A program made the position numbers and the translations under genes. Below are positions 7,398 through 15,670 of a stretch of 24,378 nucleotides of DNA, one piece after another. The notes beneath the pieces were generated by a model, which had not been told where the DNA came from, ran no database searches, and saw nothing but the letters and a program-made list of their open reading frames with translations. Source of the DNA: JABFRJ01 sp964389095. Its GTDB lineage: Bacteria; Pseudomonadota; Alphaproteobacteria; Rhizobiales; Hyphomicrobiaceae. The stretch lies in the NCBI GenBank assembly GCA_964389095.1, contig CAYMEB010000049.1:1-24378 (forward strand). Reading direction: 5' to 3'. How positions within the stretch are numbered: the first letter of the stretch is position 1; every line of letters begins with the position of its first letter.

Positions 7398-9188
7398 GTG
7401 GCGGACGAACTGGGTCAGATTCAGAAGTCGGCGGCCCTCACGGCCAGCCTCGAGCGTGCTCACCGGCTCGCAACCGAGCAGGGGCATAGCGCCGTTACGC
7501 TGGAGCATCTGCTCTTCGCCATGACCGACGATCCGGAGGCGGCCACCGTGCTGGTGGCGTCCGGGCTCTCAATGGATCGGCTACGGACCGACGTTTCGGC
7601 CTATCTGTCACGGATTTCGGAAAGCCTTCCGCGCGCGACCGGTGCGGGCGCGATGCCCAACCCTGACCTGTTGCGCGTGCTCAACCTCGCCGCGACGGCG
7701 GCCCGGCAATCACAGCGCGCCAATATCGACGGCGCCATCGTGCTGGCGGCCGTGGTCGGCGACGGCAACACGACGGCAGCGGGGCTGCTCAAGGCCCAAG
7801 GCCTGACATTCGAAGAGGTGATCAAGGTCCTGTCGCGTCATGCCGCCCACAGGGCCCAGGCGCCGGGCGCCGCGACGCAGCAGGCGACGGCTTCGCCGCC
7901 CTCGCCCGCACCTTCACGGGCGGCAACACCGGTCGACGAGAACCTGCTCGAGACGGTACGCGAGCGGGTGCGCCGGTCGGAGCCCCCCAAGATCGCGGTG
8001 CGCGGACCTGCGGTAACCCTTCCCCAAAGGGAGGAAAAAGCGACGGCGGCGGCTGCGGCGGGTTCACACGAGCCTTCGGGAGTGTCCTCGCCGACCTCCG
8101 GGCCGTCGCCCGATTCAATCCGGGATCAGAAGGTCGAGGCGCAGTCGCCGCCGCGCATTGCGCCGCCTTCGCTGCCGCGTCCGGCTCAGGCCCAGGTCCA
8201 TTCAGCGCCGGCTCTGCAGCCGGCTGATCCCGGCGAAGGCCCCAAGAGACCTCCGCTGCCGCCCAGTCCGCCTGTCGCTCGCAATGTGCCGCCGCCGGTT
8301 TCCGTGCCGGAGGCCATGCCACCTCAACGAGGGTCCCCGGTGCAGCCCGCACCTTCCCAGCCGCCGATGGGATTGCAGGCGAACGGGCCGTTCCCCAGCC
8401 AGCAAACCGGCGCTGTCGGCGCGGTTGGAATCGATCGAACGGCGCCCAACTTGCCTGCTCCGGAGCACCGGCTGGCCGAGTACAGGCCCGAGGTTCGGGG
8501 CGGGCCGCCGCTCCCCGCGCACATGCTGCCGCCGGTAACGCAGCAAGCACCCGCCCCGTACGCCCAAGCTCCACAGGGAACGGCGCCTCCGCAGCAGCAG
8601 CCCGCGTATCAACCTCCGGTCAGGTTGAATGACGGAGGTTTTGCTCCGCCGCGCCCGGATATGGGGCAGGCGGTGACGGGTATCCCGGAAACCATGGTCG
8701 TGGGGCATCCGTCGCTGGTGGAAGTTCAGTTCGCAGCCACCGATTTTCTGGTTGCCGCCCGCGGTCGAGGAGCACAGGCCAGCCGAGCGCGGCCCATCCG
8801 AGCAATTTCGGTCCGGCTTTCGGACGAGGGCGGGGCGTTTACGCTCGAGGCCGAGAGTCCCGAGACCTTGTGGCTCGATGCCGGTCAGCCGGGCGCCAGC
8901 ATCGGAACGCTCAACTGGAGTTTCGCGGTAACGCCGTGCGTGCACGGCCGTCACAAGCTTGGCCTGGTGGTCACCAGTCGAGTGATCGGACCGCTCGGCT
9001 TCGTGAGCGAGCCGCCGATCCCGGCCGAGGCCGTCGATGTGCGGGTCTATCGGGACAAGAAATCAGCCGCGCAGCGCGCCATCATCACGATCGCCGCTGC
9101 CCTCGCTGGAGCCGCGGTCTGGGCGACGGCCGGAAGCCAGATCGTCTCCGGCATCGCGTTCGTGATCCGCGCAGCCGGTCTGCGCTGA
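7398..9188 (+). CDS. Clp-N domain / proline-rich / membrane-anchored protein of unknown function
   Basis: A 596-residue protein with a clear modular layout. Residues 10-150 are a Clp N-terminal domain with both repeats visible (ASLERAHRLATEQGHSAVTL EHLLFAM, then LLRVLNLAATAARQSQRANI with VLAAVVGDG). In ClpA/B this domain binds substrates or adaptors; here there is no AAA+ ATPase. A short charged helix (180-201) follows, then about 230 residues rich in Pro, Gln and Ala with no predicted fold. Residues about 435-555 look like a compact beta-rich domain (LEAESPETLWLDAG, LNWSFAVTP, GRHKLGLVV). A hydrophobic helix at about 562-590 ends the protein, suggesting a C-terminal anchor with most of the chain cytoplasmic. 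The start is GTG at 7398 with a weak ribosome site. The function is unknown; an adaptor or scaffold role is only a guess. Confidence 0.85.
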   Translation: MADELGQIQKSAALTASLERAHRLATEQGHSAVTLEHLLFAMTDDPEAATVLVASGLSMDRLRTDVSAYLSRISESLPRATGAGAMPNPDLLRVLNLAATAARQSQRANIDGAIVLAAVVGDGNTTAAGLLKAQGLTFEEVIKVLSRHAAHRAQAPGAATQQATASPPSPAPSRAATPVDENLLETVRERVRRSEPPKIAVRGPAVTLPQREEKATAAAAAGSHEPSGVSSPTSGPSPDSIRDQKVEAQSPPRIAPPSLPRPAQAQVHSAPALQPADPGEGPKRPPLPPSPPVARNVPPPVSVPEAMPPQRGSPVQPAPSQPPMGLQANGPFPSQQTGAVGAVGIDRTAPNLPAPEHRLAEYRPEVRGGPPLPAHMLPPVTQQAPAPYAQAPQGTAPPQQQPAYQPPVRLNDGGFAPPRPDMGQAVTGIPETMVVGHPSLVEVQFAATDFLVAARGRGAQASRARPIRAISVRLSDEGGAFTLEAESPETLWLDAGQPGASIGTLNWSFAVTPCVHGRHKLGLVVTSRVIGPLGFVSEPPIPAEAVDVRVYRDKKSAAQRAIITIAAALAGAAVWATAGSQIVSGIAFVIRAAGLR

Positions 9189-9200
9189 GATCAGCTCAGC
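9184..9200. other. Hairpin spanning two convergent stop codons
   Basis: GCTGAG (9184-9189) pairs with CTCAGC (9195-9200) around a 5-base loop. Both stops of the converging genes (TGA at 9186-9188 on +, and the minus-strand stop at 9196-9198) lie inside it. There is no T-tract, so it is at best a weak bidirectional 3'-end structure. Confidence 0.35.
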
Positions 9201-9651
9201 GGACGTTGCCGCCACGCATCAGGGGTTCCTTCCAGCGATTGTCGCGTTTGACGGGCGGAGGCAAATCAGTCCGCATCCCCGCCGCCGGACGCGGAGCCGT
9301 CTCGCGCACTTTCGTCGTTGCCGGCGGCACGGTCTCCGGCTGGCGCTGAGCCGCAGGCGTCATTGCGGGGGACGCTGCCGAAGGTTCCTCCCGTGCGGGT
9401 CGGGCATTGTGCTCGGGCAAGCCTGGTATCTTGTCGCGCTGACCGAGCGCCGCCATTCGGGGCAGCGTACCGTCGATGCGGCACGGCGTCTTGCAAGCCG
9501 CCGACGACGAGTACCAGACGCCGCCGGCGAGGGACGCGAACGTGGCGATCAGCAACCCGACAATGCGGGCCGCGGAGATCAAGGGATTGGAATGCCGGCG
9601 TCCCTGTAGATTGCGGGTGGCTCCAATCACGTGGCCTGCAGGCGTACTCAT
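9196..9651 (-). CDS. Hypothetical single-pass membrane protein, Pro/Ala-rich
   Basis: A 151-residue frame not recognised as any known family. It has a basic N-terminus, one hydrophobic helix (about residues 27-47, ending GGVWYS), then a pair of cysteines in AACKTPCR and a Pro/Ala/Arg-rich tail. The predicted topology is one membrane anchor with an exported disordered tail. The stop lies 8 bases from the stop of the Clp-N gene, and the tight convergent packing argues for a real gene. Against it: no clear Shine-Dalgarno at the ATG (9651), no homology I can name, and overlapping open frames on the other strand. It is downstream of engB on the same strand, 207 bases away. Confidence 0.5.
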   Translation of the reverse strand: MSTPAGHVIGATRNLQGRRHSNPLISAARIVGLLIATFASLAGGVWYSSSAACKTPCRIDGTLPRMAALGQRDKIPGLPEHNARPAREEPSAASPAMTPAAQRQPETVPPATTKVRETAPRPAAGMRTDLPPPVKRDNRWKEPLMRGGNVR

Positions 9652-9858
9652 TGGGACAGTTACGCTCGGATCCGCTTCCCAGCTCCGTCGGCCCTCCGCC
9701 GGGCTCGGCCGCCCGGGGATCTAGCCGGCGGTGCCGATGGGCTCCGCCTCTCTACAACCAAACCTCGAAAGCGAACATACGCCGAACGGGTTAACGCACG
9801 ATCGTGTCGAAACGATGATTTATCAATCTTTTCAGTTGCATGGCGAATCCGACGGTGC

Positions 9859-10551
9859 TCAGCTCGTCGGCAGTCCGATCGCAATGGCGACTTCGGCGCG
9901 CAACTGAGGGATGCCGGCGCCAGTTTCCGACGAGGTGGCGATGACGCGAGGGTGGGCCGCTGCCTCCTCGGCAATCGCGTCGCGGACCTTGGCATGGGAT
10001 TCGGCGACCGCATGGGCGGAAAGCTTGTCGATCTTAGTCAGAACGACAGAGAACGAGACCGCCGCCACGTTCAGAAGGGAGAAAATTTCTCGGTCGACCG
10101 GCTTGATGCCGTGCCTACTGTCGACCAGCACGAAAACGCGAGCGAGCGTCGGCCGGCCGCGCAGGTAGTCCTTCACCAGCGCCAGCCAGTCCGCCACGAG
10201 ATGCCGCGGCGCGTCCGCAAAGCCGTAGCCGGGCATGTCGACGAAATAGAGCGGCGCGGCTTCCGTGAGGAAATAGTTGAGTTCCTGCGTGCGGCCGGGC
10301 GTGTTCGAGGTTCTGGCCAGGCCGCGGTGCCGGACAAGGGCATTGATCAGGCTGGATTTGCCGACGTTCGAGCGGCCAGCAAAAGCGATTTCGGGGCGAT
10401 CGGCCGGCGGCAGGTACTCCAGCGCCGGCGCACTCTTCAGAAACTGGAAGGGGCGCGAGAACAGACGCTCGCCGGCTTCGATTTCGGAGGCCGTGAAGGG
10501 TTCCTCGCCGACGATCGGAACGTGGGGCGCAGAAATCGGAGTGCGGGGCAT
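9859..10551 (-). CDS. engB: Ribosome-biogenesis GTPase EngB (YihA/YsxC family)
   Basis: Essential small GTPase needed for late 50S subunit assembly. The GTPase motifs are all present: G1 GRSNVGKS (59-66), G2 threonine in NTPGRTQ (84), G3 DMPGYGF (105-111), G4 TKID (172-175) and a G5-like SSETG near the C-terminus. The length is 230 residues, slightly above the usual 200-210 because of a short N-terminal extension. The ATG at 10551 is preferred because GGAAAG lies about six bases upstream; an upstream ATG at 10611 would add 20 residues without a ribosome site. It sits 99 bases downstream of the histidine kinase on the same strand and has lost its usual neighbours yidC and argB on either side. 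Confidence 0.95.
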   Translation of the reverse strand: MPRTPISAPHVPIVGEEPFTASEIEAGERLFSRPFQFLKSAPALEYLPPADRPEIAFAGRSNVGKSSLINALVRHRGLARTSNTPGRTQELNYFLTEAAPLYFVDMPGYGFADAPRHLVADWLALVKDYLRGRPTLARVFVLVDSRHGIKPVDREIFSLLNVAAVSFSVVLTKIDKLSAHAVAESHAKVRDAIAEEAAAHPRVIATSSETGAGIPQLRAEVAIAIGLPTS

Positions 10552-10650
10552 GGCTCTTTCCAGGGGGATGTTCGACGCTTCCCTAGCACGCGGCGGCGGG
10601 CTCTGCCGCATCGGCCGACGGATTCGGAGCCGGACGGCGCCGGGGTTACG

Positions 10651-12204
10651 TCAGGCCGCTGGACGCCTGTCCAGGATCTCCATGCGGAAATGCGTGCCGA
10701 TCCGGTGATCGTCGAGCAGCCGCAGCTCGCCGCCCAACGCGGCGATCAGCTCCTGCGCGATGGCCAAACCCAGACCGGAACCGCCAGGGCGAACCGAGCC
10801 CTGGAACGGCTTGAACAGGTGCTCGCGCGCGCGGGGAGGCAAGCCGGGGCCCGTGTCGGAGACGTCGATCACGACCCGGGTCGGCTCCCGCCGTGCCTTG
10901 ACGGAGATCTCGCCCGGAATCGAGCTCGCCTCGATCGCCTGTGCGGCGTTCCGCAAGAGGTTCGAGAAGACGCGATAGAGCTGGTCGCTGTCCGCGTCGA
11001 CCTCCAGCCCAAGATCCAAGTCCATTACGAATTCCACCGAGCCCGGGCGGGGCAGTCCCAAGGCTTCGGCTGCTTCCTCGACCAGCGGTCGGAGGGGGAA
11101 CAACTCACGCCGCGGCGGCTTTTCCGCAGCCTTACCGAAGCGCAATGTATCGTTGCAGAGATTGATGGCCCGATCGAGCGAGGCGATAAGTTTGGGTGCA
11201 AAGCGCTGAACGCGCGGATCGGGCAGCGACGCCAGATTGTCGGAAACGAGCTGAGCATTCGCGAGCAGATTGCGTAGGTCGTGATTGATCTTGCTTACGG
11301 CGAGGCCAAGCGCGGCGAGCCGGTTCTTCTGGGCGAGCAGCGAATTGAGTTCGGTCTGCATGTGCTGGAGCTGACGCTCGGCAGTGCCGATTTCGTCGTT
11401 CCGCCGGGACGGTTCGATGATGCGGCTGGCGTCCTCCGGCTTTTCCGAATAGCGTAGCATGTTGGCGCTGAGCTTCATGATCGGGCGAATGAAACTCGAG
11501 TTGATGGCGACGTAGACCAGCCACCCCGTGAAGACCGATATGAGGATCGACAGCAGCAGGATGTTGATGCCGTGGCGAACCATGGCGTCGTATAGCGGTT
11601 GCTGCCGGAGCACGATGTCGACGGATTCGCCGCTCTCCATGGAGGGTTGGCCGATGACACGGATCATCCGATCGCGCCCGGTCACGAACACGGCAAGCGC
11701 ATCCCCGATCAGGGAAAGTCGATAGAGAAACTCAGCCGCCGGGTTCGGCGAGCGTACCGACGGACGAAGATCGAACGTGGCGTCCACGTCCGCCTCCATG
11801 TCTTCGACCATCAACAAGCGACGCTGGTCCTTTCGCTTGAGCGAGACCATGCGCACCTGCGCAGTATCGAGCAACTCCCGACGAAGGGTTTCAGGAACGG
11901 TGCCGCCGGGGACGGCATCGGTGGCCAAGGCAGCAAGGCGGGCGACCACCAGCCGTTCGCTCAGCCACGTCACGCGGAAGTTGGCGATCGAGGGTACGAA
12001 GATGACGACTTCGGCAAGCATCACGAAGAAGGCCGTCATCGTGAGCAGTTTGGCGGGGAGGCCAATTCCGTAGCGCCGTCCAGCAGGCGCGATCCGGCGA
12101 GCCAGCGGCCGCAACACTGCCAGCTTGGATGCGCGGCGAGCGGCGACGTGCAGACGCCGCTGCAGCCGTGTTCGCCCGCCGACTGGCCTTGCCTTGATAC
12201 CCAC
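10651..12204 (-). CDS. Membrane sensor histidine kinase (orphan)
   Basis: A 517-residue two-component sensor. An unusually long basic N-terminus (about 50 residues) precedes TM1 (about 52-73). A periplasmic sensor region (74-212) and TM2 (about 213-234) follow, then a HAMP-like linker (235-290). The HisKA box is SKINHDLRN, with phospho-acceptor H308. The ATP-binding domain has the N box FSNLLRNAAQAI (N415, N419), G1 DTGPGLP (450-456), an F box FKPFQG, and G2 GGSGLGLAIA (474-482). No response regulator is adjacent, so its partner is elsewhere. The GTG start at 12204 has only a weak ribosome site. It begins 41 bases after the flavoprotein gene stop and is probably co-transcribed with it. The signal sensed is unknown. 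Confidence 0.93.
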   Translation of the reverse strand: MGIKARPVGGRTRLQRRLHVAARRASKLAVLRPLARRIAPAGRRYGIGLPAKLLTMTAFFVMLAEVVIFVPSIANFRVTWLSERLVVARLAALATDAVPGGTVPETLRRELLDTAQVRMVSLKRKDQRRLLMVEDMEADVDATFDLRPSVRSPNPAAEFLYRLSLIGDALAVFVTGRDRMIRVIGQPSMESGESVDIVLRQQPLYDAMVRHGINILLLSILISVFTGWLVYVAINSSFIRPIMKLSANMLRYSEKPEDASRIIEPSRRNDEIGTAERQLQHMQTELNSLLAQKNRLAALGLAVSKINHDLRNLLANAQLVSDNLASLPDPRVQRFAPKLIASLDRAINLCNDTLRFGKAAEKPPRRELFPLRPLVEEAAEALGLPRPGSVEFVMDLDLGLEVDADSDQLYRVFSNLLRNAAQAIEASSIPGEISVKARREPTRVVIDVSDTGPGLPPRAREHLFKPFQGSVRPGGSGLGLAIAQELIAALGGELRLLDDHRIGTHFRMEILDRRPAA

Positions 12205-12245
12205 CGTTCAGCCCGTTTCGGCCCTAGAGCCGTTGTTCCTGTTCC

Positions 12246-13718
12246 TCACGGCAACCTACGCAGTAGCCCAAAAATCCGGCGCACCAGTGGGCGCGAGGCC
12301 GTGTCGGCATAAATCCGGAAGGCGGCCCGTTTCGAAATCTCAGACAACGTCGGATACGGCGAAATCCACTGCGTCATATCGCTCAAGGACATACCCTTCG
12401 ATATGGCGAGTGACCACATCTGAATCAACTCGCCGGCTTGCTTGCCGACGATCGCGCACCCGAGGATGCGGTTCTTGCGATCAGCAATCACCTTGATGAA
12501 ACCCTCGATGGCGCGCTCGGCCTGGGCGCGGTCGTTCTCATGGTAGGGCCAGCGATATACGTTGATGCGCCCGTACAACTTGCGCGCCGCTTCCTCCGAC
12601 AATCCGACATTTGCAATTTCGGGATCCGTGTACGTGACCCAAGGAATGTGGCGCGTGGAGACTTTCGCCGGTAGCCGCAGCAGGGCGCGGCGAAACACGA
12701 TGCCGGCATGGTAGTTCGCAACGTGTGTGAACTGATAGCCTCCGATCACATCACCGATCGCGTAGACGCGACGATTGGACGTCGTCAATCCAGCGTCGAC
12801 CTTGATGCCCCTGCGATCGTACTTGATGCCTGCTGCATCCAGGCCGAGGTCCGCGACATTCGCCTTGCGACCGGCAGCGACCAGGACATGTGTGCCTTCG
12901 ACGGTGGATTTGGAGCCGCCTTCGGCGATGTCGACCAGGATTCGTCCCGGACCGCCGGAGACGCGCTCGACAACAGCTCCTTCGCGGATCACCACGCCTT
13001 CGGCCCGGACGTGGGAGAGCACCACTGACGTCAGCTCGGGGTCTTCCTTGCCGAGCGCTCGCGCGCCCTCGATGACCGTCACCTGCGATCCGAGACGGCG
13101 ATGGGCCTGAGCGAGTTCGAGACCGATCGGGCCCCCTCCGATCACGACCAAACAGGGCAGCGGTTGCTGATTGGCGAAGATCGTCTCGTTGGTGAGATAT
13201 GGCACCTGGTCGAGGCCAGGGATCGGCGGGATCGCGGGAGAGGAACCGGTCGCGACGACGAAGCGGCGCGCCACGATTCGAGTGTCCCCCGCCATCACTG
13301 TCGCGGGGTCCAGAAAACGAGCGGCCGATTGGATCACCTGCACCCCGAGCCCCGTGAACCGTTCGACACTGTCATTGGGTGCAATCGCGGCGATCACGTC
13401 CTGGACGTGGTTGTGGACGGCGGCGTGGTCGATGACCGGCTCGACCGGCCGGATGCCGAATGCGCCGCTGCTGCGCATGGTGTGCGCCCGCCAGGCTGCC
13501 GCGATCAGCGCCTTGGATGGGACGCAGCCGTAGTTCAGGCAGTCGCCGCCCATCTTGTGCTTCTCGATCAAAACCACGCGGGCGCCGGTCTGGGCCGCGG
13601 CCGCGGCCACCGAGAGGCCCCCGGAACCGGCCCCGATGATGCAAAGGTCGGCCTCGATGGTCTGGGACCCCGCCGATAGGCCCGGAGCAGGAGACCTCGA
13701 TGGAAGTTTGTCAGCCAT
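12246..13718 (-). CDS. MerA/Lpd-like FAD-dependent pyridine nucleotide-disulfide oxidoreductase
   Basis: A flavoprotein disulfide reductase of 490 residues. It has the FAD loop GAGSGG (29-34), the redox-active pair GGDCLNYGCVPSK (C60, C65), the NAD(P)H loop GGGPIGLE (194-201), the second FAD motif YAIGDV, and a dimerisation domain ending PYPTLSE. Databases usually call these mercuric-reductase-like, but the N-terminal HMA domain and the C-terminal vicinal cysteines of MerA are absent. The Lpd active-site histidine position is tyrosine (Y455), as in MerA. A mercury role is therefore not supported; the substrate is unknown. The ATG at 13718 overlaps the end of the VTT gene by 8 bases, so the two are coupled. 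A longer frame to 13784 lies inside that gene. Confidence 0.9.
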   Translation of the reverse strand: MADKLPSRSPAPGLSAGSQTIEADLCIIGAGSGGLSVAAAAAQTGARVVLIEKHKMGGDCLNYGCVPSKALIAAAWRAHTMRSSGAFGIRPVEPVIDHAAVHNHVQDVIAAIAPNDSVERFTGLGVQVIQSAARFLDPATVMAGDTRIVARRFVVATGSSPAIPPIPGLDQVPYLTNETIFANQQPLPCLVVIGGGPIGLELAQAHRRLGSQVTVIEGARALGKEDPELTSVVLSHVRAEGVVIREGAVVERVSGGPGRILVDIAEGGSKSTVEGTHVLVAAGRKANVADLGLDAAGIKYDRRGIKVDAGLTTSNRRVYAIGDVIGGYQFTHVANYHAGIVFRRALLRLPAKVSTRHIPWVTYTDPEIANVGLSEEAARKLYGRINVYRWPYHENDRAQAERAIEGFIKVIADRKNRILGCAIVGKQAGELIQMWSLAISKGMSLSDMTQWISPYPTLSEISKRAAFRIYADTASRPLVRRIFGLLRRLP

Positions 13719-14556
13719 TGCGGCGGTTCCATTTCTTGTATGCAACGGGAATGAGCGCGACAGTGCCGAGCAGCAGGAACGCAACGAGAAGCTCTCGCGT
13801 CAGCAAGGATGCGGGGTCGATGGACAGCTTACAAGCGCCGGCCCCCTTCTGTGCGACACAGGCTGAATGTGCGCTCCTCGCGGCGGCGACGACGCTGTCC
13901 AGACCGGCGCCGACCGACGCGAAAGCGAACGTGCCGGGGATGATGCCGATCGCGGTTCCGATCACGTAGGTCCTGAGTGGCACGCCGAGCACTGCGGCAG
14001 CTATGTTCACGGCGAAGAACGGGAAGATGGGGGCGAGCCGGAGGAATAGGAGATAATTCAGTGCATCATCCTTGAAGCCGTCGATGAGCCTGCCGAGGAA
14101 CGGGCCAGCCTTTACCCGCAATGCATCGCCGAACGCGGACCTGGCGGCAATGTAGAGCAGTATGGCTCCGGCCGATGCACCGATGACCGCGGCGCTGCCA
14201 CCGAGCAGCATTCCGAACATGAGGCCTCCGGCAATGGTCATCAGACTGGCGCCGGGCAGCGACAGTGCGACGATCGCCGCATAAGTAACCACATAGGCTG
14301 CCAGCGCAGCGACCAGATGGTTGTTCAAGAACCCGTGGAAGCGGTCGCGCACGGCGACGACGTTTTCCAAGGTCAAGGATTTGTGCCAGCCCATCGCGAA
14401 CGCGATCGCCATCGCGACGGCCACGATCGCCAGCGGCACGAAGCGACTGTAACGTCGATCGGGACTGGGCATCGGGGCGGCGGCAGGCGCGGATCCGGAC
14501 GTTCCAGTCACGGGATCTACGACCAGTTTGTTGCTATCGGGACCGACGATCGGCAT
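13711..14556 (-). CDS. TVP38/TMEM64-family (VTT domain) inner-membrane protein
   Basis: An integral membrane protein of 281 residues in the DedA/VTT superfamily. After a cytoplasmic Pro/Ala-rich N-terminus there is TM1 (39-56). The VTT core includes a re-entrant segment VALSLPGASLMTIAGGLMFG (97-116), the glycine-rich VIGASAGAILLYIAARS (124-140), and FLRLAPIFPFFAVNIAAAVLG (171-191) with a conserved Arg/Pro. A C-terminal helix (255-273) follows a loop with two cysteines (C233, C242) that could form a disulfide. DedA/VTT proteins act as lipid or small-ion transporters; the activity here is unknown. The start overlaps the DUF547 stop by 23 bases and the end overlaps the flavoprotein start, so all three are tightly coupled. 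Confidence 0.92.
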   Translation of the reverse strand: MPIVGPDSNKLVVDPVTGTSGSAPAAAPMPSPDRRYSRFVPLAIVAVAMAIAFAMGWHKSLTLENVVAVRDRFHGFLNNHLVAALAAYVVTYAAIVALSLPGASLMTIAGGLMFGMLLGGSAAVIGASAGAILLYIAARSAFGDALRVKAGPFLGRLIDGFKDDALNYLLFLRLAPIFPFFAVNIAAAVLGVPLRTYVIGTAIGIIPGTFAFASVGAGLDSVVAAARSAHSACVAQKGAGACKLSIDPASLLTRELLVAFLLLGTVALIPVAYKKWNRRNG

Positions 14557-15424
14557 CGTTCAGGCTCCAGTCGTAATCGTACGAGACGATGGCACTCACT
14601 CCGTCAAGACGCTTGAGCAAGTCCGGTGCGGCATACGTGCGGGCATGGTCCAATACCTTGGCCGGGCTGCCACCGAAATCGGCCTCGAACCAGCTGTAGA
14701 TGCTGGAAGCCCGAACCACTTTGCCGCCTTCGACCACGAACCCGCGGGGACTGTTGACGAAAGCGCGTGCTCCAGCCTCCAGCAGACGCTCCAGATTGGC
14801 GCCAGTGTATGCCTCCGCCGCCAGATTCGGGCAGCCGATCGAGGCGCAGTTCACCGAATAGTGGAGGCGCGGATCCTTGGAGACTGGCCGAAGCACCTTG
14901 TGCTCGATGTCGTCCAGGCTGATGTCGTGGCCCATCACCTTGACCACATTGGCTTGCCATGGCCCCCCCGTGACGAGCGTTTTCAGGCCACCGCCGAGGC
15001 GGACATCGCGGATCGACTTGATCGGATATTTGTCCAGGACCACGTCTATGGTGATCGCGTTGTATAGATTGGCCCAGTAGGCAAACTGCTCCGGCCGATC
15101 GAGCCTTGGGACATCGACCTTCTGCAACATGGCGACGTAGGCCTTGAGCGCCTTGTGGTCGCTGGCCTTCCAGTTGCCGTAGGCCACCCGGTTTAGTCCA
15201 GTGCCGTCCGGCTTCACGTAGGCCTTCAACATCTTGTCCCAGCTGAAGTGATCGACTGTCGCTGTGCTGGCGGGGGTATGACGTGCGGCAGACTGCTCCA
15301 GGGTGGATGCGGGCGCCGGGGCGGCGGCCATCGCCGCCACTGTCCAAGTCACGATTGCGGCGGCGATCCACATCGGGGGATGAAAAAAAACTCGCCGGCT
15401 ATGTCGTCGGGCGCAGCGGCTCAT
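14534..15424 (-). CDS. DUF547 domain exported protein
   Basis: A 296-residue protein with a basic, hydrophobic N-terminus (about residues 11-38, MWIAAAIVTWTVAAMAAAPA) that reads as a signal peptide with an Ala-rich cleavage region. The mature part has the DUF547 hallmarks: FAYWANLYNA (114-123), HYSVNCASIGCPNL (188-201) with two conserved cysteines, SWFEADFGG (244-252) and the terminal YDYDWSLN (282-289). The biochemical function of this family is not established. The ATG at 15424 is chosen because GAGGTG lies just upstream (AAAGAGGTGAAG-ATG) and it opens the signal sequence; a frame from 15499 is less likely. It is the first gene of the DUF547-VTT-flavoprotein unit. Confidence 0.9.
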   Translation of the reverse strand: MSRCARRHSRRVFFHPPMWIAAAIVTWTVAAMAAAPAPASTLEQSAARHTPASTATVDHFSWDKMLKAYVKPDGTGLNRVAYGNWKASDHKALKAYVAMLQKVDVPRLDRPEQFAYWANLYNAITIDVVLDKYPIKSIRDVRLGGGLKTLVTGGPWQANVVKVMGHDISLDDIEHKVLRPVSKDPRLHYSVNCASIGCPNLAAEAYTGANLERLLEAGARAFVNSPRGFVVEGGKVVRASSIYSWFEADFGGSPAKVLDHARTYAAPDLLKRLDGVSAIVSYDYDWSLNDADRRSR

Positions 15425-15625
15425 CTTCACCTCTTTTCCAACTGACGGCAGGGTTCCAACTGCATGTCGGATCCCTCGGCCGTCGACCATCGGACTCATA
15501 CGACGGCTGATCAGTCACACGAGAACACGAACGCGTTGGCTCAAGTGGTGTTGAACATGCGTCAGCCGCCGTGATCGGTCGCAGAGCGCAGGTGTCCGAT
15601 TGGTTAACGCCTCAGCTTCGCCGTT

Positions 15626-15640
15626 GCGATCGTCGATCGC
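15626..15640. repeat. Inverted repeat abutting the rpmH -35
   Basis: GCGATC-GTC-GATCGC, a perfect 6-base dyad with a 3-base centre, ends two bases before the -35 hexamer. The position would suit an activator or repressor site, but no regulator is indicated. Confidence 0.4.
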
Positions 15641-15641
15641 G

Positions 15642-15670
15642 TTGACTTGAGCGGCCAACGGACCTTATAA
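15642..15670 (+). promoter_or_regulatory. Sigma70-type promoter of rpmH-rnpA-yidC
   Basis: TTGACT (15642-15647) and TTATAA (15665-15670) are separated by 17 bases, close to the housekeeping-sigma consensus. Transcription would begin near 15677, giving a leader of about 150 bases ahead of rpmH. Confidence 0.8.

Noticed and set aside
9631..11277. A long plus-strand open frame (548 codons)
   Set aside because: It is antisense to engB and the histidine kinase, whose motifs are complete. Its composition is Arg/Asp/Gly-rich with no recognisable domain.
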